NCBI GenBank assembly: GCA_947177525.1
Contig: CAMWUW010000014.1
Coordinates: forward strand, 1-37,849
Source of the DNA: an uncultured Bacteroidales bacterium
GTDB taxonomy: Bacteria; Bacteroidota; Bacteroidia; Bacteroidales; UBA932
Reading direction: 5' to 3'
Length of the DNA stretch: 37,849 bases
The position numbers were made by a program, and so were the translations under genes. The stretch's first letter is position 1, and each line of letters begins with the position of its first letter. The notes beneath the pieces were generated by a model. That model had not been told where the DNA came from. It did no database searches and worked only from the letters and a program-made list of their open reading frames with translations. Of this stretch, positions 24,629-33,268 are shown piece after piece.

Positions 24629-25984
24629 TTAGTCAAAACGTATCATGTTGTTTCTGGCATCGACAGTAATCTTGCTCAATTTGACACCGCCTGCCGCAGG
24701 TTTCCATTTCCTGTTGCTTACGGCAGGTGCCATCGGCAGCCATTCTCCCATCTTGAGCTCAACGTCAACGCTTGATGCCGTACCAGGCTCGGCTCCCGGA
24801 ACAAATGCCAGACTCTTGCTGATGAACGTCATTCCGGCACCGTCATTGTTCGGATTGTTTCCTCCGCTTCCTTCGCCTTGCCTGATGTCGTCAACTTCTG
24901 CCGGTCCTTGGGCAACCTTTACACAGAATGCATCTGACATACTGAAAGACGAACCCTGCCATATCAGGAGCTGAGGGTCGGTTTTGGACACAACGAAAGG
25001 ATAGGCCTTGCCCTTCCAGCTGTCCCAGCCTGTCATTGAGTTGATATAATAATTGCCTGCAGCCAATGTCTTGGTCAGAATCCATGACGGAGGCGTCCTG
25101 CCCTCATAGCTGAATTCAACAGTCAGAGGCTCCAGCCTGTTCTTCGGAGACCAGAATTTAACGGTCTTGTTCTCAATGTCAATGATTACCCTCCAGTATC
25201 CCTCTGCCGGAATATTCCATGCCGGGAGCTCAGCACCCTCTTTCAGTTCTTTGACAGTAGCTTCGTATTCAGTAGAAGCCGGCTTCCCGTCAATCTGGTC
25301 ATTGTCAGGAATGGTAACGTCACCATCTGCCGGACAGATATATGAAGTCATGCCTTCAAATTCTATCGGAATCGTCAGCGCACCCTTCTGCAGATATACT
25401 TCTTCTGCATAGATGAACTCATTCTCAGGGGTTTTCGGCATGGCCTGCTTTGTGGTTCCCGTGACAGCTTCTCCTGACAGGAAGATTCTGTCCGCATCGA
25501 AAGTCAGCGGCCTGAACGGACGCACGCTCACGTCTATGGTCCTCACCTCCGGCATAATGTATTTTGTGCCGCCGTCCCACTTTGCTATCACCTTGAACTG
25601 CATATTCACGGCACGCGAGTAATTTTTCCCCCATTTGTCCACAAGGAGGTTCTGGAGCTGCTGGTTTGTGTATTCCTTATAATATACTCCGTCGTCCTCA
25701 ATCTCTCTGACGCTGTTGCTGAAATCATTGCCCTCAATGTCAAGATAGGTTACGTATGTGACTATATATTCATCGGACATTTCCCTTGCCGGAGTCCAGG
25801 AGAATGTCAATGCCACATCATCCGGTGCTTCCGCATCAAGAACCACAGCTTCTGCCGACACTTCAAGTGTCATGGTCTCCGTCACATCATACATGCTTCT
25901 GTCGGGTCCCTGGAAGCCTCCCTTGCTGCAGCCGGCAAGGGCAATGAGCCCTGCCGCCGCGCTGATTATATGTCTGTGTCTCAT
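24629..25984 (-). CDS. SusE-like outer-membrane lipoprotein (451 aa)
   Basis: Start at ATG 25984, 48 bp after the susD stop: leader MRHRHIISAAAGLIALAGC, then SKGGFQGPDR. The N-terminal domain (about 30-160) has the SusE signature VVLDAEAPDDVALTFSWTPA and a run ending AVNMQFKVIAKWDGGTKYI. Two further beta domains follow: about 170-280 (IPIEFEGMTSYICPADGDVT, IPAEGYWRVIIDIENKTVKF) and the C-terminal 165 residues (PLTVEFSYEG, MTGWDSWKGKAYPF, EWLPMAPAVSNRKW, ITVDARNNMIRFD). Known role of SusE/F proteins is surface glycan binding that supports SusCD. The last module is closely related to that of the 690-aa protein (20842-22914), with a stretch of 25 identical bases (25014-25038 versus 21224-21248), so a duplication inside this locus is likely. 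Confidence 0.87.
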   Translation of the reverse strand: MRHRHIISAAAGLIALAGCSKGGFQGPDRSMYDVTETMTLEVSAEAVVLDAEAPDDVALTFSWTPAREMSDEYIVTYVTYLDIEGNDFSNSVREIEDDGVYYKEYTNQQLQNLLVDKWGKNYSRAVNMQFKVIAKWDGGTKYIMPEVRTIDVSVRPFRPLTFDADRIFLSGEAVTGTTKQAMPKTPENEFIYAEEVYLQKGALTIPIEFEGMTSYICPADGDVTIPDNDQIDGKPASTEYEATVKELKEGAELPAWNIPAEGYWRVIIDIENKTVKFWSPKNRLEPLTVEFSYEGRTPPSWILTKTLAAGNYYINSMTGWDSWKGKAYPFVVSKTDPQLLIWQGSSFSMSDAFCVKVAQGPAEVDDIRQGEGSGGNNPNNDGAGMTFISKSLAFVPGAEPGTASSVDVELKMGEWLPMAPAVSNRKWKPAAGGVKLSKITVDARNNMIRFD

Positions 25985-26031
25985 TATTTTCTGAAATTTA
26001 TTGTTGCACGAATTTTCTGTATGCCCGGCTG

Positions 26032-27978
26032 TTACCATCCCGGAAGCTGGCGCAGGTTTGTATTCTTGTCAATGTCATCCTGAGGAATCGGCCACCAGTA
26101 GCTTATGAACCTTCTGGTCTGATACTGTGTCCTCTTGTAGTAGTCATCCCTGTTGGCCTTGGTTGCACGCGAATCCATTCCGTAGAACGGCCCGTTCAGC
26201 ACGGTCTCGGCCTGTTTCCAGCGGCGGAGGTCATCGAAGCGGCATCCGCCTTCGCAGTTAAGCTCGACACGCCTTTCCCTGCGTATAAGGTCGCGCATCT
26301 TTTCCCCGTCTGAAGGCGGCGTGATCATCTTCACACCGTCACTGTCTGTTCCTGTGCCGTATTGAGGTATGCCGGCCCTTTCCCTGATAGGGTTGAGGTA
26401 TTTGAGGATTTCCGGAAGATTGGCTTCGTATGTGCCCCTTTCGATGCTGTACTCATTAAGGCATTCCGCGTATGCAAGATATGCTTCCGCAAGGCGGTAT
26501 ATGGCTCCGTGGCGGGTCTTGTATGTTCCCGAACCGTCGCTCGGTATTGCCGAAGGGTCCACCATCTTGCGCACGAGATAGCCTGCTGTAGGCGAGTCGT
26601 GGCTCGGACCTCCGTCCTGTCCTCCCGAAAAGAAGTCCGTAGACTTGTTGGTTGACTTATGCTTGTCCTTGCCCCAGTGATACTGTTCGTTGTAGAGGAC
26701 TGATATGTAGAATCTCGGCTCACGGTTGCAGTACATGTTGTAGGTACCGGCTGTAGTGATGACATATTCAGTCTTTGCTCCTTCGGCAGCTCCCTGCTCG
26801 GCATAGAAGAATCTGGTCTTTGCCTTCATTGCCGCAGAAGAGTAGCCTTCTTCGGTATATCCTGATTCCCCGTTTATTATAGGCTCCTTGCCGTTGTTCC
26901 TGTATCCTGTGATCGGAACAAGGCCGTTGTTCATGAAAAATGCGTCTACAAGGTTCTGTGTCACTCCGATGGCACCGGCACCTCCCATGCTCCTCGGGTT
27001 GCACTGCCTGTCGAAATATGCACCGCTGTCGTAGGTCTTCGGGAAAAGCACTTCATGGTTTCCCTGGTCCCAGCGCATGAGGACAGCCTTCATATATGAC
27101 ATGTAAGGGTCTACGGAACCATTGTCCAGTCTTTCCACATAAAGCTCATATCCTCCGTCTCTGGCTGCTTCGATGACCTCGAGGTTGGCATCTGCTGCCG
27201 TCCTCCATCTTTCCGGGTCAAACTCTGAGCTGAAAATCGGCGTTCCGTCGCAATTGGTGAAGCCGGAGAGGTCCGGATTTCCGTTTACAAGGGGGCTTGC
27301 CGCAAAAGTAAGCAGGCGGGCACGGATTGCAAGGCACATGATTGAAGTGGCCCTGCCGTATTTGTTTGCTTCCTCGTATGAGGACGGAAGAATCTCAGCC
27401 GTCTCCTTCAGCTCCTGTGCAATCCAGTCCACCGTCGTGTAGAACGGCTGCTGCTTGAGCTGCATGTCGGCTGCGTCAGTGCCCTGTGCCGGCTCTGTAA
27501 TCATAGGAATAGCACCGTAGGTCATTACCATCATTGCATGATAGTATGCAATGAAGAAACGGCACTCGGCCTTCATCCATTCTATTTCTTTGGCCGATAC
27601 GTCGAAAAGCGGATGGGCATTCTCGATGAAGATATATGCGGAGCGTATTCTCTTTGAGAACTCGGTCCAGTACCCGATGATTCCTCCCTGTGCCGGAGTG
27701 AAGTTTCCGTTCTGGTATAGAATTGCCTTGAAGCCCTGTGATTCCCAGCCTACCGGAGGAGTCAGGTCATCGGCTACGGCCTGTGCACCGTCATAATGGT
27801 AGAATGTCGGTATTCCGTTGTATATGTATGCAAGCCAGCGCTCAAGGTTGTTTTTGTTTTCAAACGCGGTCTTGATGTCCAGCTGGTCGTCCGGCTGCTT
27901 GTCAAGGTAGTTGCAGGAAACTGCCGTAAAAAGCAGTATCGCCCATGCAATCAGATATGTTGTTTTTCTGTTTTTCAT
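26032..27978 (-). CDS. SusD/RagB-like surface lipoprotein (648 aa)
   Basis: Leader MKNRKTTYLIAWAILLFTA with lipobox VSC, then NYLDKQPDDQLDIKTAFENK, the classical SusD start. It has the alpha-helical body with IRSAYIFIENAHPLF and ECRFFIAYYHAMMVMTYG, and the C-terminal hallmark RRERRVELNCEGGCRFDDLR with RWK, ending WWPIPQDDIDKNTNLRQLPG. At 648 residues it is on the long side for SusD-like proteins, which fits a large ligand. It starts 11 bp after the susC stop; the next gene starts 48 bp after its own stop. It acts as the lid over the SusC barrel and binds the ligand at the surface. The ligand is unknown, but glycosidase-like neighbours suggest a glycan. Confidence 0.95.
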   Translation of the reverse strand: MKNRKTTYLIAWAILLFTAVSCNYLDKQPDDQLDIKTAFENKNNLERWLAYIYNGIPTFYHYDGAQAVADDLTPPVGWESQGFKAILYQNGNFTPAQGGIIGYWTEFSKRIRSAYIFIENAHPLFDVSAKEIEWMKAECRFFIAYYHAMMVMTYGAIPMITEPAQGTDAADMQLKQQPFYTTVDWIAQELKETAEILPSSYEEANKYGRATSIMCLAIRARLLTFAASPLVNGNPDLSGFTNCDGTPIFSSEFDPERWRTAADANLEVIEAARDGGYELYVERLDNGSVDPYMSYMKAVLMRWDQGNHEVLFPKTYDSGAYFDRQCNPRSMGGAGAIGVTQNLVDAFFMNNGLVPITGYRNNGKEPIINGESGYTEEGYSSAAMKAKTRFFYAEQGAAEGAKTEYVITTAGTYNMYCNREPRFYISVLYNEQYHWGKDKHKSTNKSTDFFSGGQDGGPSHDSPTAGYLVRKMVDPSAIPSDGSGTYKTRHGAIYRLAEAYLAYAECLNEYSIERGTYEANLPEILKYLNPIRERAGIPQYGTGTDSDGVKMITPPSDGEKMRDLIRRERRVELNCEGGCRFDDLRRWKQAETVLNGPFYGMDSRATKANRDDYYKRTQYQTRRFISYWWPIPQDDIDKNTNLRQLPGW

Positions 27979-27989
27979 CCTTTTAAAAA

Positions 27990-30900
27990 TTAGAATTTGA
28001 ACTCAAGTCCTGCAGAGATTGACTTCATGACCGGATAGGCCGCGCCTGTTGCAGAAGCCAGTTCCGGGTCCCAAAGCTTGAACTTTGAGAATGTCAGCAG
28101 GTTGGTTCCCCTGACGAATACTCTTGCGCTTGAAATGAATGATTTTTCCGCAACGGTCTTTGGCAGTGAATATCCGATTTCGATATTCTTGAGCCTCAGG
28201 AAGCTCATGTCGCGCAGCCACCATGTCGACTGCTGGCTGTTGTTTGCGTTTGTACCATAGTCAAGGCGCGGATAAAATACATTCTGGCTCGGGTTGTCCA
28301 CGGTCCAGCGGTCCTGGTAGTTTGTGAACACATTATAGGTCGTGCCTTTGTTGGAGGCCGGTATTATGTTGCCTGAAAGTATGTTCCATGTCTTGCCTAC
28401 GCCCTGGAAAAGTGCTGAGATGTCAAGGTCTTTCCAGATGAAGGTGAAGCCGAAACCGTACACGAGCTCAGGGTTCTTGGTGCCCCCGATAGGAGATTTG
28501 TCATATACGTCTATTTTTCCGTCCTTGTTGACATCCTTGTATTTTATGTCTCCCGGACGAACCTTTGAGACAAGGGTGACTGTCGGAAGGTCCGGCCTGA
28601 GTATGCCGTTCTCGACATCGACAAAGTCATCGTATGTGTAGAGCCCCTCGTCAATATAGCCGAAAAGCTGTCCTACCGGATGTCCTGTCTGCGCCCTGTT
28701 CGTGCCGACCACTGCCTTCGGCTCGTCCATTTCCACGATTGTGTTGTGGGCGTATGTGAATGTTCCCATCACGCTCAGGAAAAAGTCTTTTCCGAACTGC
28801 TTCCTGAAATTGAGCGTCAGGTCAAGTCCCTGGTTCTTCACCTTACCGAAGTTCTGCCATGGTGACTTGATGAAACCTGCTGTGGCCGGAATCGATTCCC
28901 TTTCCATGAAAATGTTGTTTCTTCTTTCGTCAAAGAAGTCCACCTGAAGATCTGCCACGCCGTTGAACAGTCCTATTTCGAAGCCGACATCCGCCTTGTT
29001 TACCTTCTCCCATGTGAGGTCAGGCACTGCAAAGTCTCCTTCGGCCATGCCGTTCTTGTTATAGTTTGACTCATATCCCCATCTGTACTCTCCGAGAGTG
29101 TTCCAGTCGTCTGTAATCGTGGACAGATAGGCAAAGCGGCGTCCGTCGAGAGATGCATTTCCCGTCTGGCCGTATGAGGCGCGTACCTTGAGCTTTGAAA
29201 GCACATGTTTGGCAGAAGCCATGAAAGGCTCTTCCGAAATTACCCATCCCAGGGCTCCTGAAGGGAAGAAGCCGTATCGTCTGCCCGGGGCAAAGTTCTC
29301 TGAACCGTTGTAACCGAAATTGAATTCAGCGACATAGCGGTTTGCGTATGTATATGATGCCCTTCCGGCAAGTCCCTGATTGCGGTATGGAAGTTTTCCT
29401 CCGTTGTCATAATTCCTTCTGTTGAACAGGAGAAGGCCGGAAACAGCGTGGTCTTTGCTGAAGGTCCTGTCGTAGGTGAGGGCGGCTTCAAGATAGATGC
29501 TCTTGTTGCCGAATGTTCCCGAAGATGAATGCCCGAGAGTGTTGCTTCCGTTATTTTTAACGGTAAGTATGAGCGTGCCGTCCTCGTTTCTTCCTGATGC
29601 AGGATTGTAGATTGTAGGGTTGGTGGAACGGCTCACTGTACCAGTTGAATAGCGGTCAAATGAGAATGTTCCCCTGACTTTAAGTCCCTCTGTGATGAAT
29701 TTGAGGTCCTGCTCAAGAGTCACAAGCGTCTCGATTTTGCTTGCGGTTGTCCTGTTGTAGCCCCTCTGGGTGGCCATGGCCCAAACATTCGACTCTTCGT
29801 TTCCTGGTATTTCACCTGTGGAGTACTGTACCGGAAATTTGAACGGAACTGCCCTGAAGGCCCTGTCGAATATCAGGCTCACGCTTTCCGGAGTGGCATT
29901 GCGCTCCTGGAGGTAGCCTCCGATATTGATGCGGAGCTTTGTGGTGTTTGTAATCTTGATGTCCACATTTGAGCGGACATTGTACCTCTGCAGCTTTATG
30001 GAAGGATCCCACTCCTTGGATGCGTCCCTTGTAAGGATTCCGCGCTCGTTGTATGTGGCAGCCACGATTGAATATACGACCCTTTCGTTACCTCCGCTGA
30101 TTTCGGCCGTTACTCGCTGATTGTTTGCCCAGTCCTTTGAGATTGCCTCTATCCAGTTCACGTCCGGATAGATGTCCGGGTCGTAGCCGGCGCGTGTCTT
30201 TGCAATCTGGTCTGTGTACATCGGCAGCGAGCCGGTGTCTACAAGCACGTCGTCAAGAAGCTGCATATAGTCTGCCGCACCGATGTACTGCGGGAGCTTG
30301 ACTGGCTGTGTACCAGCAAATTCTGCCTTGATTGTCACTTTCGGCTTTCCGGCCTGTCCGCGCTTTGTGTTGATGAGGATCACGCCGTTTGCGCCCCTTA
30401 CTCCGTATACTGCACTTGCCGCCGCATCCTTGAGCACGGAGAATGACGCGATTTCTTCTGCATCGATGGTGTCAAGGCTCCTCTCGATTCCGTCCACCAG
30501 CACGAGAGGGTCGCCTCCGACTCCCTGGAATGTGGATATACCACGGATCCAGAAGGTGGAATTGTCATACCCTGGCTCTCCTGAACGCTGTATTGCAAGC
30601 ACTCCGGCAACATTTCCTGCGAGGTTGTTGGTGAGCGAGCGGCTGGTCGACACCTTCAGGGCCTGAGGCTCTATCGTTGTGATTGATGCAACGACTGACT
30701 CCCTTTTCTGGGTTCCGTATGCGACCACAACGGCATCGTCAAGCTGTCCGATATCTTCTGCCAGCTCTACATTTATGACTTTCCTGTCTCCGACTGTCTC
30801 TTCTTTTGTTACGAAACCGACAAAGTCATAGACCAGGACTGTCCATTTCTCCGGGACAGTGATTGTGTAATTTCCGTCAAGGTCAGTAATTGCATTGACG

Positions 30901-31103
30901 CCCTTGTCGGTCTTTGCATAGACAGTGGCTCCGACAAGCGGCTCTCCTTTGTCATCGGTGACGTTTCCGATGACTCTAAGGCCATTCCCGCCATGGGATT
31001 TGGCTTCCTGTGAATACGCGGCATACCATTGGACGCTTCCGGTTATAAGCACCGCCAGCATCAGGCTGCGTTTCAAGAGTCTTGAACATTTACTTAGAAA
31101 CAT
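27990..31103 (-). CDS. SusC/RagA-like TonB-dependent transporter (1037 aa)
   Basis: Signal peptide in residues 1-31 (MFLSKCSRLLKRSLMLAVLI, ending AAYS-Q), a CarboxypepD_reg-like domain at about 43-118 (VIGNVTDDKGEPLVGATVYA), a plug domain from about 120 with PLVLVDGIERSLDTIDAEEI and VYGVRGANGVILINTKRG, then the barrel with the C-terminal Phe of outer-membrane proteins (GLEFKF). No STN domain. It forms the importer with the SusD encoded 11 bp downstream. The ATG lies 43 bp after the stop of the DUF4832-like gene at 31147, so that gene is probably co-transcribed. It is not a close copy of the first SusC (1075-4020): the plug and barrel sequences differ widely, so the two loci import different ligands. 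Confidence 0.95.
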   Translation of the reverse strand: MFLSKCSRLLKRSLMLAVLITGSVQWYAAYSQEAKSHGGNGLRVIGNVTDDKGEPLVGATVYAKTDKGVNAITDLDGNYTITVPEKWTVLVYDFVGFVTKEETVGDRKVINVELAEDIGQLDDAVVVAYGTQKRESVVASITTIEPQALKVSTSRSLTNNLAGNVAGVLAIQRSGEPGYDNSTFWIRGISTFQGVGGDPLVLVDGIERSLDTIDAEEIASFSVLKDAAASAVYGVRGANGVILINTKRGQAGKPKVTIKAEFAGTQPVKLPQYIGAADYMQLLDDVLVDTGSLPMYTDQIAKTRAGYDPDIYPDVNWIEAISKDWANNQRVTAEISGGNERVVYSIVAATYNERGILTRDASKEWDPSIKLQRYNVRSNVDIKITNTTKLRINIGGYLQERNATPESVSLIFDRAFRAVPFKFPVQYSTGEIPGNEESNVWAMATQRGYNRTTASKIETLVTLEQDLKFITEGLKVRGTFSFDRYSTGTVSRSTNPTIYNPASGRNEDGTLILTVKNNGSNTLGHSSSGTFGNKSIYLEAALTYDRTFSKDHAVSGLLLFNRRNYDNGGKLPYRNQGLAGRASYTYANRYVAEFNFGYNGSENFAPGRRYGFFPSGALGWVISEEPFMASAKHVLSKLKVRASYGQTGNASLDGRRFAYLSTITDDWNTLGEYRWGYESNYNKNGMAEGDFAVPDLTWEKVNKADVGFEIGLFNGVADLQVDFFDERRNNIFMERESIPATAGFIKSPWQNFGKVKNQGLDLTLNFRKQFGKDFFLSVMGTFTYAHNTIVEMDEPKAVVGTNRAQTGHPVGQLFGYIDEGLYTYDDFVDVENGILRPDLPTVTLVSKVRPGDIKYKDVNKDGKIDVYDKSPIGGTKNPELVYGFGFTFIWKDLDISALFQGVGKTWNILSGNIIPASNKGTTYNVFTNYQDRWTVDNPSQNVFYPRLDYGTNANNSQQSTWWLRDMSFLRLKNIEIGYSLPKTVAEKSFISSARVFVRGTNLLTFSKFKLWDPELASATGAAYPVMKSISAGLEFKF

Positions 31104-31146
31104 AGAAGTTAATAATTGAGTAGTTAGTATTTGATTTTGTTTGCTT

Positions 31147-32736
31147 TCATTCCACTGTGACTTCGAAAAGCGCGAGCCAGCCGTCCTCCGTCACGTTCTG
31201 CCTTGCCGCCAGGAAGATGCCCGGCCTGTTGTCTTTCCATGCATCTGATATTCCTGTGGCCCATATATACTTCCCGGGAGGGACATCATCGTATGAAGTT
31301 TTCAGTTCATAGCTTTTGGGCTGTCCCTTGAGCCAGTCGGAAGGTCTGGCTTCTTCGTCGAACCGGATTGACACAGGCTGCATCGTCTCTTGGTCAAGTA
31401 ATGCAAATGCTGTCCTGTAGCGGCCTTCCCATTGCTTTATGTTGGTCGGGCAATAGGACCAGCCGAGATTCTGCCAGCGGTGGGATATCGTCACCTCTTC
31501 TCCGGCCTTGAACTTCTCCGGAAGCGTCAGCCTGTCCGGATATATCCTGTAGCACCCTTCCTGTATGAATCTTTCCACATATTCGTATGCTTCATTGAAC
31601 CACGACCATGCCTCGCTTGCCTCTACGCTCTGATTGTAGCGGAGATCCATGGTGTTCACGCACGAGCCTTGGGCGTCAAGGAATTCCCCTTTGCGCACAT
31701 CTGCCCAGCTGGTGTAGCCGTCTCCCTTGTAGTTGTCACCGTGCGATGCCTTCACCCAGCCTCCTTCGGAAGCAATCGGCACTGCATATCTGTTTTTGTA
31801 AAGCATGGCCTTTTCCCAGCTTCCGAACCATGTCTTCATCCCGAAGGCAGCACTCTGCAGGGAGAATCCCTTGCTTACACCTTTCTGGACCAGCCGTTCC
31901 GAGTCCGGATCAAATTTGTCCCCGTCCCACTGGACTCCTGTCCCGATCCATCTGTGTGCATTGAGAGTAATGGGAATCCTCGTGAATTCCTTTACGAAAG
32001 TGTCTGTGAGAAAGTCAAATACCTGTTCGCGCGGACTGTCGTCTCCTGTTGAATATATGCATGCATGGTATTCGCCCCATTTGCCTATGCCGAAGCCGCC
32101 GGCAAAAGCGGTTATTTCCGGGTCGTTGAATTCCTGTGCGAATGCGTGGATGAATTCGGCATAGCATTCCTGGAAAATCGGGTCATCGGGATATGGAGTC
32201 CATACTGTGGCCGAGCCTGTCTGTGATTCGAATATTTTGCATCCTCTCCTCCTGACGTATTCAGGACAGGAGTTGTCGTGCTTGTCTCGGCTGTCTGCAC
32301 CGAAATTGAAGGCAAGCCGCATGTTCCTTTCCCTGGCACCGTTCACGAGCATCTTGAATCTTCTGGCCTGCGGTGTGTCGCACTCTTCCTGCCATGCATA
32401 CACTCCTTCTTCTGGATTGGCCTCTGCCCATATTACTCTTATGAGGAGTATCGGGGCGTAGTCTCTCGGGACGTTCACTGTGCCTTTTGAAGACGGAAAG
32501 TTGTCGTATCTTTCCCAAAATCTGTCGTCAATCCCGCTGCCGAGTCCGGAATATATCATCCATCCGGAAAACGGATTGCGGAGCATTGTTGTCCTGTCCG
32601 GGGATATGGTCACGGTCTTGCCGTACACTTGCCCGCCGGGATTATTGCCGGCCTGTGGAGTGTCGGGGGAACATGCCGCCATGCTCAAAAATATGGCGAA
32701 GCTTGAGATTCCGGAGAAAATGTGTTTCGGTGTCAT
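31147..32736 (-). CDS. DUF4832-like putative glycoside hydrolase lipoprotein, copy 1 (529 aa)
   Basis: First gene of the - strand operon. Leader MTPKHIFSGISSFAIFLSMA with lipobox AAC, then SPDTPQAG. The order of motifs matches the paralogue at 22983: NPFSGWMIYSG near 54, IRVIWAEANPEEGVYAWQEE near 100, GGFGIGKWGEYHACIY with Glu222, and PIASEGGWVKASHGD with Glu324. The pair is compatible with a retaining clan GH-A-like mechanism, with the GKWGE Glu as acid/base and the EGG Glu as nucleophile (inference). The C-terminal beta-sandwich shares GWSYCPTNIKQWEGRYRTAF with the second copy. Known for the family: DUF4832/DUF4874 proteins occur in polysaccharide utilisation loci, but I know of no settled activity. 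Having two distant copies on either side of susCDE suggests two linkages in one glycan. Confidence 0.86.
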   Translation of the reverse strand: MTPKHIFSGISSFAIFLSMAACSPDTPQAGNNPGGQVYGKTVTISPDRTTMLRNPFSGWMIYSGLGSGIDDRFWERYDNFPSSKGTVNVPRDYAPILLIRVIWAEANPEEGVYAWQEECDTPQARRFKMLVNGARERNMRLAFNFGADSRDKHDNSCPEYVRRRGCKIFESQTGSATVWTPYPDDPIFQECYAEFIHAFAQEFNDPEITAFAGGFGIGKWGEYHACIYSTGDDSPREQVFDFLTDTFVKEFTRIPITLNAHRWIGTGVQWDGDKFDPDSERLVQKGVSKGFSLQSAAFGMKTWFGSWEKAMLYKNRYAVPIASEGGWVKASHGDNYKGDGYTSWADVRKGEFLDAQGSCVNTMDLRYNQSVEASEAWSWFNEAYEYVERFIQEGCYRIYPDRLTLPEKFKAGEEVTISHRWQNLGWSYCPTNIKQWEGRYRTAFALLDQETMQPVSIRFDEEARPSDWLKGQPKSYELKTSYDDVPPGKYIWATGISDAWKDNRPGIFLAARQNVTEDGWLALFEVTVE

Positions 32737-32834
32737 AGGTGGTCTGCTTTGTTTGTGTAGCCCGGTATCCTGCCGGACGTAGACAAATGTCGGCCTTAAT
32801 TAAGATAAGCATGGGGCTGTTTTATGCAGAAATG

Positions 32835-32877
32835 GTTTCATTTTGTACGTACTGCGGAAAAATGCACAAAATGAAAC
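32835..32877. promoter_or_regulatory. 12-bp inverted repeat, candidate operator of the - strand PUL
   Basis: GTTTCATTTTGT (32835-32846) and ACAAAATGAAAC (32866-32877) are perfect complements separated by 19 bases. Centre-to-centre distance is 31 bp, close to three helical turns, so two half-sites would face the same side of the DNA. It lies 99 bp upstream of the first codon of the - strand operon. It may bind a dimeric regulator or act as an RNA hairpin. Confidence 0.5.
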
Positions 32878-33099
32878 ACTGAGGAGGGGTATGCGGCTTT
32901 TGTGGCGCCGGCACCGGTTTTTGTGTTGAAGCCCGAATTGCCGTATGGTATGTGCGAAAATATTTTCCGGTTTTGCTTGTGGCCCGAGGTTTGCCTATGT
33001 CGGCCGTGGAATGATAAGACGGTACCGGACTTTTGGATTGCCGGCTGCAGGTCCGGACCGCAGTTCCGATATTACAGTGTGGTTATGAAACAGGATGCG

Positions 33100-33131
33100 T
33101 AAAACATAAAAATTTTTGACAGTATGAAACC
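33100..33131 (+). repeat. 32-bp direct repeat, copy 1
   Basis: Identical over 32 bp to 33237-33268. The repeat contains TTTTTGACAGTATGAAACC, that is the leader and first codons of a gene; here its ATG (33124) opens a 27-codon ORF. The TTTG at 33115-33118 lies 22 bp before AATCTTTG (33141-33148), so it might also act as a -33 box for the downstream gene. Confidence 0.9.
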
Positions 33132-33207
33132 GAACATGAAAATCTTTGAAATACATTCGCCCTTGGCGGTATCAAACGATTTTCATCGTGAGAGTGAACG
33201 CCAGTGA
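33124..33207 (+). CDS. Possible 27-aa leader peptide ORF
   Basis: ATG 33124 to TGA 33205. Product begins MKPNMKIFEIHSPLAVSNDF. It shares its first three codons (ATG AAA CC-) and leader with the DUF4251 gene because both lie in the 32-bp repeat. Its stop codon falls inside the hairpin at 33188-33226, as in translational attenuators, but no run of a regulatory amino acid is seen. It may be a relic of the duplication. Confidence 0.25.
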   Translation: MKPNMKIFEIHSPLAVSNDFHRESERQ

Positions 33208-33226
33208 ACGGCTATCAGACTCTCAC
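33188..33226 (+). promoter_or_regulatory. Hairpin in the leader of the DUF4251 gene
   Basis: GTGAGAGT (33188-33195) pairs with ACTCTCAC (33219-33226) over 8 bp; the loop is 23 bases and includes the leader ORF stop. It is followed by AAAATTTTTATAAA, so it could work as a weak terminator or attenuator 35 bases before the DUF4251 ATG. Confidence 0.45.
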
Positions 33227-33236
33227 AAAATTTTTA

Positions 33237-33268
33237 TAAAACATAAAAATTTTTGACAGTATGAAACC
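33237..33268 (+). repeat. 32-bp direct repeat, copy 2 (at the DUF4251 start codon)
   Basis: Second identical copy, offset by 137 bp from copy 1. Its ATG at 33261 is the start of the DUF4251 gene. A 19-base core is found again at 36279-36297 in front of the glycosyltransferase gene (AATTTTTGACAGTATGAAA). Confidence 0.9.

Larger units (their letters stand above)
32737..33260. other. Divergent intergenic region (524 bp)
   Basis: No convincing gene between the - strand operon and the DUF4251 gene. It holds an inverted repeat (32835-32877), one full and most of a second copy of a 32-bp direct repeat (33100-33131 and 33237-33268), a 27-codon ORF (33124-33207) and a hairpin (33188-33226). A 7-of-8 promoter-like box for the - strand operon (GACATTTG on the - strand, 32784-32791) has no matching -33 box, so that start site is not defined. 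ORFs in 32902-33102 have no signs of coding. Confidence 0.7.

Noticed and set aside
31432..32052. 206-aa open frame on the + strand in the DUF4832-like gene
   Set aside because: Antisense shadow; cysteine- and leucine-rich with no family match.
33112..33119. TTTTTG in the 32-bp repeat as a -7 promoter box
   Set aside because: It lies only a few bases before the ATG in all copies, which would leave no room for a leader; a role in translation start is more likely.
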